Source of the DNA: JADJYF01 sp965278995
GTDB lineage: Bacteria; Pseudomonadota; Gammaproteobacteria; Ga0077536
Direction of reading: 5' to 3'
NCBI GenBank assembly: GCA_965278995.1
Contig: OZ257136.1
Location: 1,674,001-1,738,000 of the forward strand
Length of the DNA stretch: 64,000 nt
Shown piece after piece: positions 8,435-17,329 of the stretch; the first letter of the stretch is position 1, and each line of letters starts with the position of its first letter. The notes under the pieces were generated by a model. That model was not told where the DNA came from and searched no databases. It saw only the letters and a list, made by a program, of their open reading frames with translations. A program made the translations under genes and the position numbers.

Positions 8435-10747
8435 ATGAAACATTTCGAAGCCAGCTTCGCGCAGTGGGTCATCCGCCGGCGCTGGCTCGCCATCGTGCTC
8501 GGCCTGCTGCTGGTCGCCTGGTGCGCCGCGGGATTGCGCGACCTGCGCTTCGATTCGAGCTATCGCATTTATTTTGGCGCCGACAATCCTGAACTCCTCG
8601 CCTTCGAGGCGCTGGAGAAAACGTACGCCAAAACCGACAACGTCCTCATCGTACTGGCGCCGAGCGGCGGCGACGTGTTCACGCGCGAGACGCTTGGTGC
8701 CATCGAAGAACTGACACTTGAAGCCTGGCAGCTACCCTACTCGACACGCGTCGACTCGATAACGAATTTTCAGTACTCCATCGCCGACGGTGACGACCTC
8801 ACTGTCCGCGACATGGTCAGCGATGCCCGCGCGCTAAACGATGACGCACTTGGCGCTATCCGTCGCGCGGTGCTCGGCGAACCGGCACTGAACGGGCGCC
8901 TGGTGTCGGCCAGCGGTCATGTGACCGGCATCAACGTGACTGTCCAGATCCCGCCAGCTGCCATGTCGCAATCGACACCGGAAGTTGTCGGTGCGGTTCG
9001 CGAGATTGCTCGCCGATTTCATGAGCGCCATCCGGAAATCGCCGTTTATCTGACCGGCATGGTGGTCATGGATAACGCCTTTTCGGAATCGTCACTGGCC
9101 GATATCGAGACACTGGTGCCGCTCAGCATTGCGGCAATGACAGCGCTGCTGGCTGTCCTGATTGGTGGCTTCGTCGGCACGGGCGTCACGCTGTTGACGA
9201 TTGCACTGTCAGTGATCGCGGCTCTCGGTGTCGGCGCCCACCTCGGTTACCCGGTCAGCCCACCGACCTCGGTCGCTCCGATCATCATTCTGACTGTCGC
9301 CATTGCCAACTGCGTGCATCTGCTCGCCAGCTATCGACTTGTCGTGTCTCAGGCACCCATTCCCGACGCTCAGCACGCACGCGATGCAGCGCTGATCGAG
9401 AGCCTGCGTACCAACCTGCAACCGATTGCCCTGGCCATGCTGTGTGAGGCACTCGGCTTTCTGACCTTGAATTTCTCCGAAGTCCCGCCGTTTCGTCACC
9501 TTGGAACAATCGTCGCGGCTGGCGTAGTCATGTCGTTCGTTCTGTCGGTGACTCTGCTGCCGGCGCTGATCAGCCTGCTGCCAGGCTACCAACCAAGAGC
9601 ACGCGCGACTGGCGGTCTGCGCATCGAAGTCATTGCCGATGCAGTCGTCCGCCATCGTCGCGTTCTGCTGTGGTGCATGTGCGGTGCCGTCGCGGTGCTG
9701 GCATTGTGCGTCCCGCGCAACGAGTTGAACGATGTCTTTCTGCGCTATTTCGGCCCATCAATCACGTTCCGAACTGACACCGATTTCGTGGTCGACAATC
9801 TGACCGGGCTCTACACCATGAATTTCTCGCTGGCTTCGGGCAGCTCGGGCGGGATCAACGAGCCCTTTTTCCAGGCCGACGTCGAACGATTCGCCGATTG
9901 GCTCGAATCCCAGCCCGAAGTTGTCCATGTCGATCGCTTTACAAGGATCCTGCAACGACTCAACCGAAACATGCACGGTGACGACCCCGCTTTCGAACGA
10001 TTGCCGGATTCCCGCGAGCTGGCGGCGCAGTATCTGCTGCTGTATGAGATGTCGCTGCCCTATGGCCTCGACCTGAACAACCAGATTAATGTCGACAAGT
10101 CATCGACCAAAGTCGCAGTGACCACCCGGATCCTGTCCAGCAATGCCATGATCGCATTTGAAGCACGCGCGCGCTCATGGCTCGACCGCGAAGCACATAC
10201 GGTGCACGAAACGCGTAGTGCAGGCACCGCGCTCATGTTCGCCTATATCGGACAACGCAATATCCAGTCAATGCTGTTCGGTACAGTCGTCGCAGTTGCG
10301 CCCGTCGCTGTGCTGCTGGCGTTCGCGTTCCGCTCGTGGCGTCTCGGCCTGATCAGTCTGGTGCCGAATCTTGTTCCTGCAGTCATGGCTTTCGGGCTGT
10401 GGGGTCTGTTCGTCGGTGAAGTCGGCTTGTCGCTGTCGGTAGTGACGAACATGACATTCGGAATCGTGATCGATGACACCGTGCATTTCCTTGCCAAGTA
10501 TCTGCGCGCTCTGCGCGAAAAAGGACTGGAGCCAGGCGATGCTGTCCGCTATGCATTCCGCACGGTCGGGCAGGCTCTCGGCGTGACCACACTGATCCTG
10601 GTCACCGGGTTTCTCATCCTGGCCTGCTCGAGTTTCGAACTGAATGCCGGTATGGGTCTGATGACAGCGCTCATTATCGGCATCGCTCTCGTTGCCGACA
10701 TCTGTCTGTTGCCACCTCTGCTCATGCGCTTCGTGCGTCGGCATTGA
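8435..10747 (+). CDS. RND/MMPL-family inner-membrane transporter
   Basis: 770 residues, the size of the MMPL/hydrophobe subgroup of RND proteins. Layout: a first transmembrane helix (about 15-33), a large periplasmic loop (34-220), a helix block (225-385), a short link and helix near 405-425, a second periplasmic loop (425-605) and a final helix block (615-765). It uses the proton gradient to move lipophilic compounds or lipids. GAGG precedes the ATG by 6 bases, downstream of a good sigma-70 promoter. The next gene encodes a LolA-like periplasmic protein, a pairing common in gammaproteobacteria and thought to carry lipid between membranes. The substrate is unknown. The DUF1329 gene at the left edge may belong to the same functional set. 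Confidence 0.88.
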   Translation: MKHFEASFAQWVIRRRWLAIVLGLLLVAWCAAGLRDLRFDSSYRIYFGADNPELLAFEALEKTYAKTDNVLIVLAPSGGDVFTRETLGAIEELTLEAWQLPYSTRVDSITNFQYSIADGDDLTVRDMVSDARALNDDALGAIRRAVLGEPALNGRLVSASGHVTGINVTVQIPPAAMSQSTPEVVGAVREIARRFHERHPEIAVYLTGMVVMDNAFSESSLADIETLVPLSIAAMTALLAVLIGGFVGTGVTLLTIALSVIAALGVGAHLGYPVSPPTSVAPIIILTVAIANCVHLLASYRLVVSQAPIPDAQHARDAALIESLRTNLQPIALAMLCEALGFLTLNFSEVPPFRHLGTIVAAGVVMSFVLSVTLLPALISLLPGYQPRARATGGLRIEVIADAVVRHRRVLLWCMCGAVAVLALCVPRNELNDVFLRYFGPSITFRTDTDFVVDNLTGLYTMNFSLASGSSGGINEPFFQADVERFADWLESQPEVVHVDRFTRILQRLNRNMHGDDPAFERLPDSRELAAQYLLLYEMSLPYGLDLNNQINVDKSSTKVAVTTRILSSNAMIAFEARARSWLDREAHTVHETRSAGTALMFAYIGQRNIQSMLFGTVVAVAPVAVLLAFAFRSWRLGLISLVPNLVPAVMAFGLWGLFVGEVGLSLSVVTNMTFGIVIDDTVHFLAKYLRALREKGLEPGDAVRYAFRTVGQALGVTTLILVTGFLILACSSFELNAGMGLMTALIIGIALVADICLLPPLLMRFVRRH

Positions 10748-10780
10748 GTGGCAAACCCATTGCCAAGCAGAGGACGCACG

Positions 10781-11575
10781 ATGTTTCGCAAGCTATGGCT
10801 GATACTCGCGCTGGGACTGGGAACCGTAACGCATACCGCCGCAGACGATGCGCCGTCTGCGGCCGCGCACGGGCTCGCATTGATGCAGACCGCCGACGAC
10901 CGCGACCGTGGCTGGATCGACGGGCGGGCAAGCTTGCGCATGATCCTGCACAACCGACAGGGTCAACAAAGCGAGCGCCAGCTGCACATCGAAAGTCTCG
11001 AAGTCGAGGGCGACGGCGACAAGAGTCTGTCGATATTCGATGCGCCGCGCGATATCAAGGGCACCGCGCTGCTCAGCTTCACTCATGCGCTGATACCGGA
11101 CGACCAGTGGCTGTTCTTGCCGGCGCTGAACCGAGTCAAACGCATTGCCTCAGCCAACAAGTCCGGGCCCTTCGTCGGCAGCGAATTCGCTTACGAAGAT
11201 CTGACCTCGCAGGAAGTCGAGAAATATACCTATCGCTGGTTGCGCGACGAGGAGCTCGATGGACACGGCACAGCGGTGATCGAGGCGCGCCCAGCCTATC
11301 CGCATTCCGGCTATACACGGCAGATCATCTGGCTCGACCTGACCATCTATCGACCGCTGCAGATTGAATACTACGACCGCAAGGATGCGCTGCTGAAAAC
11401 ACTGACGGCGAGTGGGCACGAGCAGTACCTGGAAACCTACTGGCGCCCGGCGCGCATGCAGATGGTCAATCATCAGACCGGCAAGCGGACCGACCTGCTG
11501 TGGTCAGATTACGCCTTCCGGCTCGGCCTTGACGCGCGCGATTTCGACCAGAACCGGCTCAGGCGTGCGCGTTGA
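10781..11575 (+). CDS. outer-membrane lipoprotein-sorting (LolA-like) periplasmic protein
   Basis: 264 residues from ATG 10781, supported by AGAGGA 7 bases upstream; a GTG at 10748 in the same frame is less likely. Residues 1-20 form a signal peptide (FRKLWLILALGLGTVTHTAA). The mature part has the half-barrel LolA/LolB-like pattern of the outer membrane lipoprotein-sorting family, with characteristic segments DQWLFLPALNRVKRI and GSEFAYEDL and a C-terminal LLWSDYAFRLGLD. It follows the RND gene by 33 bp and is almost certainly co-transcribed with it. It probably shuttles the hydrophobic cargo of that transporter across the periplasm. Confidence 0.88.
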   Translation: MFRKLWLILALGLGTVTHTAADDAPSAAAHGLALMQTADDRDRGWIDGRASLRMILHNRQGQQSERQLHIESLEVEGDGDKSLSIFDAPRDIKGTALLSFTHALIPDDQWLFLPALNRVKRIASANKSGPFVGSEFAYEDLTSQEVEKYTYRWLRDEELDGHGTAVIEARPAYPHSGYTRQIIWLDLTIYRPLQIEYYDRKDALLKTLTASGHEQYLETYWRPARMQMVNHQTGKRTDLLWSDYAFRLGLDARDFDQNRLRRAR

Positions 11576-11616
11576 ACGTCTGCGGTGCTCAAGTTTTAGC
11601 CTCCGGGTGAAGACAT

Positions 11617-11665
11617 AGCCGGTACGACGGCTGCCGGTTGCCGCCCTCCCGGCAAATCTTGCCGG
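11617..11665 (+). promoter_or_regulatory. alternative hairpins upstream of the flagellin promoter
   Basis: AGCCG (11617-11621) pairs with CGGCT (11628-11632). Next come three segments, TTGCCG (11638-11643), CGGCAA (11650-11655) and TTGCCG (11659-11664). The middle one can pair with either neighbour, and the downstream stem extends to 7 bp with a 3-base loop. The structure lies after the LolA-like gene and before the sigma-28 promoter, so it would only be transcribed by read-through from upstream. It could be a terminator or switch. No T-run is present. Confidence 0.45.
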
Positions 11666-11671
11666 ATGGGC

Positions 11672-11698
11672 TAAAGGAAATCAGGCAGCGTCCGATAC
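11672..11698 (+). promoter_or_regulatory. sigma-28 (FliA) promoter of fliC
   Basis: TAAAGGAA (11672-11679), an 11-base spacer and TCCGATAC (11691-11698). This fits the sigma-28 consensus TAAAGTTT-N11-GCCGATAA with exact spacing and the CCGATA core intact. It lies about 100 bases before the flagellin start codon. Class-III flagellar control of fliC by FliA is expected from other species. Confidence 0.8.
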
Positions 11699-11800
11699 AG
11701 ACCTCGGAGGCGGTGAATATCCGACATTTCTGGATATATCCGTCAAAGTTCAATGACGTCGCGGGCAATGCCCCGACGTACCCGTGAAGGAGCGCATACC

Positions 11801-13276
11801 ATGCCTCAGACAATCAATACCAACGTCATGTCGCTGAATGCTCAGCGCAATTTGAACCGGACCCAGGGCGAGCTCGCCACCACGATTCAGCGCCTGTCTT
11901 CCGGACTGCGCATTAACTCTGCCAAGGATGACGCTGCCGGTCTCGCTATTTCGAGCCGCATGAGTTCGCAGATCAGTGGCCTGTCCGTTGCCATTCGTAA
12001 CGCCAACGACGGCATCTCCATTGCCCAGACCGCGGAAGGCGCCATGGACGAAATGTCCAAGTCCCTGATCCGCGCCAATGACCTCGCTCTGCAGGCGGCC
12101 AGCTATAACACGTCCGCCGACCGCACTTCGCTGAACCAGGAAGTCACGCAGATTATCGACGAGCTCAGCCGCGTCGTGAATCAGACCCGCTTCAACGGCG
12201 AGAAACTGATGAGTGGCGGGTTCAGTGCCGACATCCAGGTCGGCACCAACGTCAACGAAACCATCAACGTCTCGGTCAGCAACCTGTCGCCTACCGGCCT
12301 TGGCGTTGCGTCCGAGTACACCGCCATCAATGCTTCGAGCAATTCCGTGTTCGCCGATCGCATCCGCAATACGTTTGACGGCGTGCTCGACGGCACGGCC
12401 GACGCGATCAACGGTGCGGTTCTGACGGCCGTTGCCGCCAGCTCCAACTCAGTCAACAAGATTACCGCGATAAACGCTGTCAGCGGCACCACCGGTGTGA
12501 CCGCGTTCAGCTTCGGCAATGCCGCGGTCGCCGCCACTGACGTCCTCGACGCCGATGCAACAGGCGCTGTCGGCCAGACCATCGGCAACGGTGCGGTGGT
12601 CATCAACGGCGTATCGATCGACGGCAATGGCGCGCTGACGACGATGGACGACTTGATCACCAACATCAACGCCAAGAGCGGCGAAACGGGTGTTACAGCG
12701 GTCCGTGATGCAGGCGCTGCTGCCAACCAGAGCCGTCTGGTGCTGCTGAACCGCACGGGCGCAGCTATCACCGTGACGATCAACGTCGCCGCGGCAGCCA
12801 CGGTCACCGGCTTCGCCTCCGGCACCACGTCGGTCGATGCCGGCGCCAACGGTCTCATCGTACTGAACGATTCGCTGAATACGACTTCTGTGTCATATGA
12901 TGCTGCGGCTACCGGTTCGGCAATAACGGGCGTCTCCTCGGCAACCACGACTTTGACCAATGCACCGGTCAATTCGCAGACCGTTTCGACGCAGTCCGGC
13001 GCAAACCTGGCCATCCTGGCGTTCAAGGCCGCGCTTGACCAGATCAACAGCGACCGGGCCGTGCTCGGTGCCAAGTTGAATCGCTTTGACGCGACCATCC
13101 GCAACCTCGAGAACGTTCGCGAGAACATCACCGGGGCGCGCGGACGTATCCAGGACGCGGATTTCGCCATGGAAACAGCTTCGCTGACACGCGGTCAGAT
13201 CCTGCAACAGGCGGGTATCGCGATGGTCTCGCAGGCCAATTCGCTGCCGCAGGCAGCACTGTCGCTCCTCCAGTAA
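11801..13276 (+). CDS. fliC: flagellin, filament subunit
   Basis: 491 residues from ATG 11801 behind AAGGAG; the upstream in-frame ATG at 11753 is rejected. Conserved D0/D1 regions are at both ends: N-terminal QTINTNVMSLNAQRNL...QRLSSGLRINSAKDDAAGLAI (about 3-55) and C-terminal INSDRAVLGAKLNRFD...LTRGQILQQAGIAMV ending LSLLQ (about 415-491). The middle (about 175-400) is Ala/Thr/Gly/Val-rich and variable, forming the exposed D2/D3 domains, and is longer than in minimal flagellins. It is exported by the flagellar type III system and capped by FliD, encoded downstream. A polysaccharide operon follows the flagellar genes, so glycosylation of the exposed domain is possible but unproven. Confidence 0.97.
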   Translation: MPQTINTNVMSLNAQRNLNRTQGELATTIQRLSSGLRINSAKDDAAGLAISSRMSSQISGLSVAIRNANDGISIAQTAEGAMDEMSKSLIRANDLALQAASYNTSADRTSLNQEVTQIIDELSRVVNQTRFNGEKLMSGGFSADIQVGTNVNETINVSVSNLSPTGLGVASEYTAINASSNSVFADRIRNTFDGVLDGTADAINGAVLTAVAASSNSVNKITAINAVSGTTGVTAFSFGNAAVAATDVLDADATGAVGQTIGNGAVVINGVSIDGNGALTTMDDLITNINAKSGETGVTAVRDAGAAANQSRLVLLNRTGAAITVTINVAAAATVTGFASGTTSVDAGANGLIVLNDSLNTTSVSYDAAATGSAITGVSSATTTLTNAPVNSQTVSTQSGANLAILAFKAALDQINSDRAVLGAKLNRFDATIRNLENVRENITGARGRIQDADFAMETASLTRGQILQQAGIAMVSQANSLPQAALSLLQ

Positions 13277-13305
13277 TTGAGCTGGGACGAGTAACAGTCA
13301 ACGGT

Positions 13306-13330
13306 GCCCGGGACCGCGGTGGTCCCGGGC
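13306..13330 (+). terminator. strong hairpin between fliC and flaG
   Basis: GCCCGGGACC (13306-13315) and GGTCCCGGGC (13321-13330) form a perfect 10-bp GC-rich stem with a 5-base loop, 30 bases after the flagellin stop. No T-run follows. It may stop part of the transcription, letting fliC mRNA exceed flaG-fliD-fliS mRNA, or protect the fliC 3' end. Confidence 0.6.
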
Positions 13331-13355
13331 GCCTTAGTCAGCGCGAGGTAGCGCC

Positions 13356-13742
13356 ATGGTCACAGAGATCGCACACAGCAGAATACAGGCAGCATTAAGC
13401 GAAATGCGCGCAGCCCGGACTCCCGCCAACGAGGCGAGTGGAGTCGGCGCGACCCGCAACGCTGAGGCTAAACTCAAGGCATTCTCGAGCAACGGTCCGG
13501 AATCGATTCCAGCGGTCGAACCGGGCGCACTGGCGTCAGCCGTCGAAGAGATCGAGCAGAATCTGCAGAGTCTGCAGCGCTCGCTCCGCTTCAGCATCGA
13601 TGAAGCCAGCGGACGCACGGTCATCACCGTCGTCGACAAGGAAACCGACAAGGTCATCCGGCAGATCCCGCCGGCCGAAGTGATCGCGATCGCGCGACGC
13701 ATCGAAGACGCCGTCGGCCTGTTCGTCGAAGACGAGGCCTGA
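13356..13742 (+). CDS. flaG: FlaG-family flagellar protein
   Basis: 128 residues. The N-terminal half is low in order and Ala/Glu-rich. The C-terminal half (about 60-125) is the FlaG domain: a helical LQSLQRSLRFSIDEASGR stretch, then the hallmark VDKETDKVIRQIPPAEV. FlaG proteins influence filament length in polar flagella, but their mechanism is poorly defined. Its position between fliC and fliD is the standard order in Pseudomonas- and Vibrio-like systems. A GAGG about 8 bases upstream supports the ATG. Confidence 0.93.
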   Translation: MVTEIAHSRIQAALSEMRAARTPANEASGVGATRNAEAKLKAFSSNGPESIPAVEPGALASAVEEIEQNLQSLQRSLRFSIDEASGRTVITVVDKETDKVIRQIPPAEVIAIARRIEDAVGLFVEDEA

Positions 13743-13829
13743 CCGCCAGCAGATTATCCTGCATTGCTTTGGCCTCGTAATTGCTAGTTGCAAGACTGGC
13801 TGTGCGGCCGACGCCGCGAGGATGCGTTC

Positions 13830-15200
13830 ATGAGTATCAGTACACCCGGCGTCGGTTCCGGCCTCGACATCCGCGGCATTATCAGCCAGCTGATGACCAT
13901 CGAGCGTCAGCCGCTGGTCGCGCTCGGGACCGAGCAGATCGGACTCGAAGCCCAGTTCAGCGCAGTCGGCAAGCTCAAAAGCGATGTCTCGCTGCTGCGT
14001 TCGGCGATGACGGATTTGTCCGATCCGGCCAAGTTCAAGTTCGCCAAGGCCGTATCCACCGATGACAAGGTGTTGACGGCGAGCGCCGACAGCACAGCCG
14101 CGAAAGGCACCTTTCAGATCGACGTCAACCGTATCGCGGAGAACCATCGCCAGGCAGCGACGAATTTTTTCCTCAACACCGACGTCGTGAAAATAGGCGC
14201 CCCGGAAGCAACCATGAAGATCAAGGTTGGCAGCGACGAGTTCATCGTCGAAGTCGGCGACAAGACGCTTGGCCAAATCCGCGATGCCATCAACAACGCC
14301 ACCGACAATCAGGGTGTGACCGCCTCGATTCTGCATGACAACAGTGGCTATCGCCTGACACTGTCGGCCAATGAGACAGGCTCCGACAACGCCCTCACAG
14401 TGGGTTACGCAACCAAACTGCTCCCGAACGTTCCCGGTCCGGACCTCTTCGCGCTGACGACCCTGAACGGCGACCGCGATGGCAGCGGTGGGTTCACCGA
14501 GGCCGACCTCGACGCCGAACTGATCATGGAAGGCGCGTTCACGGTGACCCGGACTCGAAATGCCATCAGCGATATTATCGACGGCGTTACCTTGAATCTG
14601 GTCGACGACGGTGAAGTAACGCTCAAGATCAGTCGCGACGACGCCAAGATCGCCGGTTCGGTCAATCAGTTCATCGGCGTCTACAACCAGGTCGTGAAAA
14701 CAATTTCCGAGCTGCGCGGTAACGTACTTGCCTCCGAGCGCGGCGCATTGAACAGCCTCTCGACCCAGTTTCGCAACCTGTTAAACACCGATGTCGGTAA
14801 CGGTGGGCGCTATTCCTTCGCTTCCGAACTCGGTATTACGACCGGACTCGACGGCCGCCTGACGCTGAATACGTCGATCTTCAACAACGCGTTGGCTCAG
14901 GACGCCGAAGGCGTCGCCGACATGTTCGCCAATGACACGACCGGTCTTGCCACGCGCTTCGAGTCTCTGGCGAAGTCTTTCGTCGACGCCGGTGGTGTGT
15001 TTGACAATCGCGAACAGAGTCTACGCTCGCGCATAGACGACATTCGCGACGCACGAGTGAATCTTGAATACCGGTTGACGATCAAGGAACAGGCGCTGGT
15101 TCAACAGTACAGCGCGCTCGATTCGCTGGTGGCCACGTTAAACACCACCAGCAATTATTTGACGACACAATTTGCGGCGCTATCGGGCAATTCCAAGTAA
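13830..15200 (+). CDS. fliD: flagellar filament cap / hook-associated protein 2
   Basis: 456 residues from ATG 13830, with GAGGA 8 bases upstream; an upstream in-frame TTG is less likely. The N-terminus shows the FliD pattern STPGVGSGLDIRGIISQLM (residues 3-21). The central region holds repeated beta-rich domains. The C-terminal coiled region ends in LDSLVATLNTTSNYLTTQF, typical of FliD_C. The pentameric cap sits at the filament tip and guides flagellin polymerisation. FliS, its usual downstream partner gene, follows after 112 bp. Confidence 0.96.
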   Translation: MSISTPGVGSGLDIRGIISQLMTIERQPLVALGTEQIGLEAQFSAVGKLKSDVSLLRSAMTDLSDPAKFKFAKAVSTDDKVLTASADSTAAKGTFQIDVNRIAENHRQAATNFFLNTDVVKIGAPEATMKIKVGSDEFIVEVGDKTLGQIRDAINNATDNQGVTASILHDNSGYRLTLSANETGSDNALTVGYATKLLPNVPGPDLFALTTLNGDRDGSGGFTEADLDAELIMEGAFTVTRTRNAISDIIDGVTLNLVDDGEVTLKISRDDAKIAGSVNQFIGVYNQVVKTISELRGNVLASERGALNSLSTQFRNLLNTDVGNGGRYSFASELGITTGLDGRLTLNTSIFNNALAQDAEGVADMFANDTTGLATRFESLAKSFVDAGGVFDNREQSLRSRIDDIRDARVNLEYRLTIKEQALVQQYSALDSLVATLNTTSNYLTTQFAALSGNSK

Positions 15201-15312
15201 AGCCCGAGAGGTTCGACGCCGCTACACCATAAACAGATTGCGCTCACCACGCCGCCGCGCTGCACGATCAGAACTTTGTTCGTGCACCGCGTCACCCGCA
15301 TAAGGAGTATCG

Positions 15313-15765
15313 ATGAGCTATCCACAGAAGGCATTCAACGCGGTCGACGAATATGCCCGCCTTGGCCTCAGAACCGATATTGAAACTGCCAGTCCGCATC
15401 GACTGATCCTGCTGCTACTCGACGGCGCACTTGATAAGCTGCGCACTGCGCGGCGTGCGATGGAACACGGCGATATTGCCGCCAAGGGCAAACACATCGG
15501 CTGGGCCACTTCGATCATCGACGGCTTGCGCGCAAGCCTCAATCTGGAACGTGGCGGCGCCCTGGCCGACAATCTCGACCAGCTCTATGACTACATGACA
15601 CGCACGCTGGTGACCGCCAACCTGCACAACGACCTCACCAAGCTCGCTGAAGTCGAACAACTGCTGCAGCAGATCCGCGCCGGCTGGAAAGGCATAGAAA
15701 ATCAGGTTGAGCCGCCCCGTGATGCGCTGAATGAAATCGGCTCCACCGCGTTGCTGGTCGGCTGA
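15313..15765 (+). CDS. fliS: flagellin export chaperone FliS
   Basis: 150 residues, somewhat longer than the usual 120-140. It matches FliS with the starting YPQKAFNAVDEYARL, the ASPHRLILLLLDGALDKL segment (about 26-43), the SLNLERGGALADNLDQLYDYM core (about 75-95) and a final helix QQIRAGWKGI. It binds the C-terminal D0 helix of flagellin and prevents premature assembly. The ribosome site AAGGAG is 7 bases before the ATG. The gene ends 7 bp before a small FliT-position gene. Confidence 0.95.
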   Translation: MSYPQKAFNAVDEYARLGLRTDIETASPHRLILLLLDGALDKLRTARRAMEHGDIAAKGKHIGWATSIIDGLRASLNLERGGALADNLDQLYDYMTRTLVTANLHNDLTKLAEVEQLLQQIRAGWKGIENQVEPPRDALNEIGSTALLVG

Positions 15766-15772
15766 GGCCGGC

Positions 15773-16069
15773 ATGGGCTACGCACTCCAGGCCGAAGTCT
15801 GGGCAGACGCTGTCCGGCGCGGGATAGACGATCTCGAGAAAGCCGCCGTTGTCGCTGACTGGGTCACGGCCAATATCTGCGCGCAGGCCCTGAACGATCA
15901 GCTTGCGGCGCCACCGCGAGACAACACGACGCTGGTTCTCGCAGTTTACCTGCAAGCGCAACCGATACTGGCGCGTGTCGCCTCGTCGGCCGCTGTCGCA
16001 CGCGACGATGTCGCCGAGACTATGCGGCATGTGGCGCGCGGACGGAAAGCCGTCAACGCTTACAGCTGA
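15773..16069 (+). CDS. small protein in FliT position, unassigned
   Basis: 98 residues from ATG 15773, 7 bp after fliS. It is mostly helical by composition (GYALQAEVWADAVRRGIDDLEKAA), with an Ala/Arg-rich C-terminal half. In many species the gene after fliS encodes FliT, a helical chaperone for FliD of about 100-120 residues. Size, position and helicity fit that role, but I do not recognise FliT sequence signatures, so no name is given. The next 130 bp hold no feature I can identify. Confidence 0.6.
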   Translation: MGYALQAEVWADAVRRGIDDLEKAAVVADWVTANICAQALNDQLAAPPRDNTTLVLAVYLQAQPILARVASSAAVARDDVAETMRHVARGRKAVNAYS

Positions 16070-16201
16070 CCGCGCGCGCGTTGTGGCATCAGCGCCGCAT
16101 TGGGGCTGCCGGCGCTGTCGGCAGGTCATGCGTGTATCGTCGAACTTCGGCATAATCCGCGCGTGTACCCTCATCCGACTCTGACCTAGCCGCCCCACCG
16201 C

Positions 16202-17329
16202 ATGCACAAGGCCAATCTCGACGTGCTCGTGATCGGCGCCGGATTCGCCGGCGCAGTCGTCGCCGAAAGACTGGCGAATGCCGGCCGCAATGTCCGGGTC
16301 ATCGAGAAACGCTGCCATATCGGTGGCAACGCTTTCGACCATTACGACGCCCACGGCCTGCTCATCCACCAATATGGGCCGCATATCTTTCACACGCAGT
16401 CCAATCGTGTATTTGCCTATCTCTCGCGCTATACCGCCTGGCGCTCCTATGAGCACCGTGTCCTGGCCGAGGTCGATGGCCAGCTCTATCCGATGCCGAT
16501 CAACCGCACGACTATCAACCGCCTTTATGGCCTGACCCTGGACGAAACCGGCGTCGCTGCGCATCTGGCGACAGTGGCCGAACCCTGCGAGCAAATATCA
16601 ACCAGCGAACAGGCCGTGCTGGCAAGCGTTGGCCGCGATCTCTGCGATAAGTTCTTTCGCGGTTACACCCGCAAGCAATGGGGACTCGATCTCTCAGAGC
16701 TGTCGGCGAGCGTCGCCGCCCGTATCCCCACCCGCACGGATGACGATGATCGCTATTTCTCCGACAGGCATCAGGCCATGCCGCAGGCTGGCTATACCGC
16801 GATGTTTCAGGCCATGCTCGATCACCCACGCATCACTGTCGAAACCGGCGTCGATTATTTCGAAGAACGCGCTTGCTACGCGCCGCGCCTCACCATCTAC
16901 AGCGGTCCTGTCGATGGTTATTTCGACTACCGGTACGGCCGCCTGCCCTATCGATCGCTGGAGTTCGTCCACGAACACCACGCACAGCCGCGCTATCAGA
17001 GTACCGGCACGGTGAATTATCCGAACGACCACGCCTATACCCGCATAACCGAATTCAAGTACCTGACCGGGCAAAGCGCGCCGACGACCTCAATCGTCAA
17101 AGAGTATCCGTGTGCAGATGGCGACCCTTATTATCCGATACCCAATCCTGCCAACGAACAGACCTATCAATGCTACAAGCGCTTGGCGCGCGTGACTCCG
17201 GACGTCTTCTTTGTCGGACGCCTGGCACAATATCGCTACTACAACATGGATCAGGTAGTCGCCACGGCGCTGAAAACTGCGCGTGAAATTACGGGTCTCG
17301 ACGACGAATACTCCCGCGATGAGCAGTGA
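16202..17329 (+). CDS. glf: UDP-galactopyranose mutase
   Basis: 375 residues, the family length. The N-terminal FAD motif is VIGAGFAGAVVAERLA (about 10-25), followed by IEKRCHIGGNAFD and the Glf signature HQYGPHIFHTQ (about 56-66). Later signatures are FRGYTRKQWGLDLSEL and FDYRYGRLPYRSLEF. It converts UDP-galactopyranose to UDP-galactofuranose, the donor for Galf residues in O-antigens and other glycans. It is the first gene of a tightly packed operon: the next start codon lies 11 bp inside this gene. Its presence predicts Galf in the polysaccharide made here. Confidence 0.95.
   Translation: MHKANLDVLVIGAGFAGAVVAERLANAGRNVRVIEKRCHIGGNAFDHYDAHGLLIHQYGPHIFHTQSNRVFAYLSRYTAWRSYEHRVLAEVDGQLYPMPINRTTINRLYGLTLDETGVAAHLATVAEPCEQISTSEQAVLASVGRDLCDKFFRGYTRKQWGLDLSELSASVAARIPTRTDDDDRYFSDRHQAMPQAGYTAMFQAMLDHPRITVETGVDYFEERACYAPRLTIYSGPVDGYFDYRYGRLPYRSLEFVHEHHAQPRYQSTGTVNYPNDHAYTRITEFKYLTGQSAPTTSIVKEYPCADGDPYYPIPNPANEQTYQCYKRLARVTPDVFFVGRLAQYRYYNMDQVVATALKTAREITGLDDEYSRDEQ

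Noticed and set aside
11590..11645. c-di-GMP-I (GEMM) riboswitch before the flagellin gene
   Set aside because: The CCGGTTGCC-like segment resembles the 3' half of GEMM aptamers, but the conserved GGGCAAACC and GGGACGCAAAG segments are missing and the sigma-28 promoter lies downstream.
12181..13170. 329-codon open frame opposite fliC
   Set aside because: It lies wholly within the flagellin gene on the other strand, has no ribosome site and an Ala/Val/Thr-rich composition expected from the complement of flagellin codons.
15635..16594. 319-codon minus-strand frame across the fliS to glf gap
   Set aside because: It overlaps three well-supported plus-strand genes; its low-order composition is that of a shadow frame.
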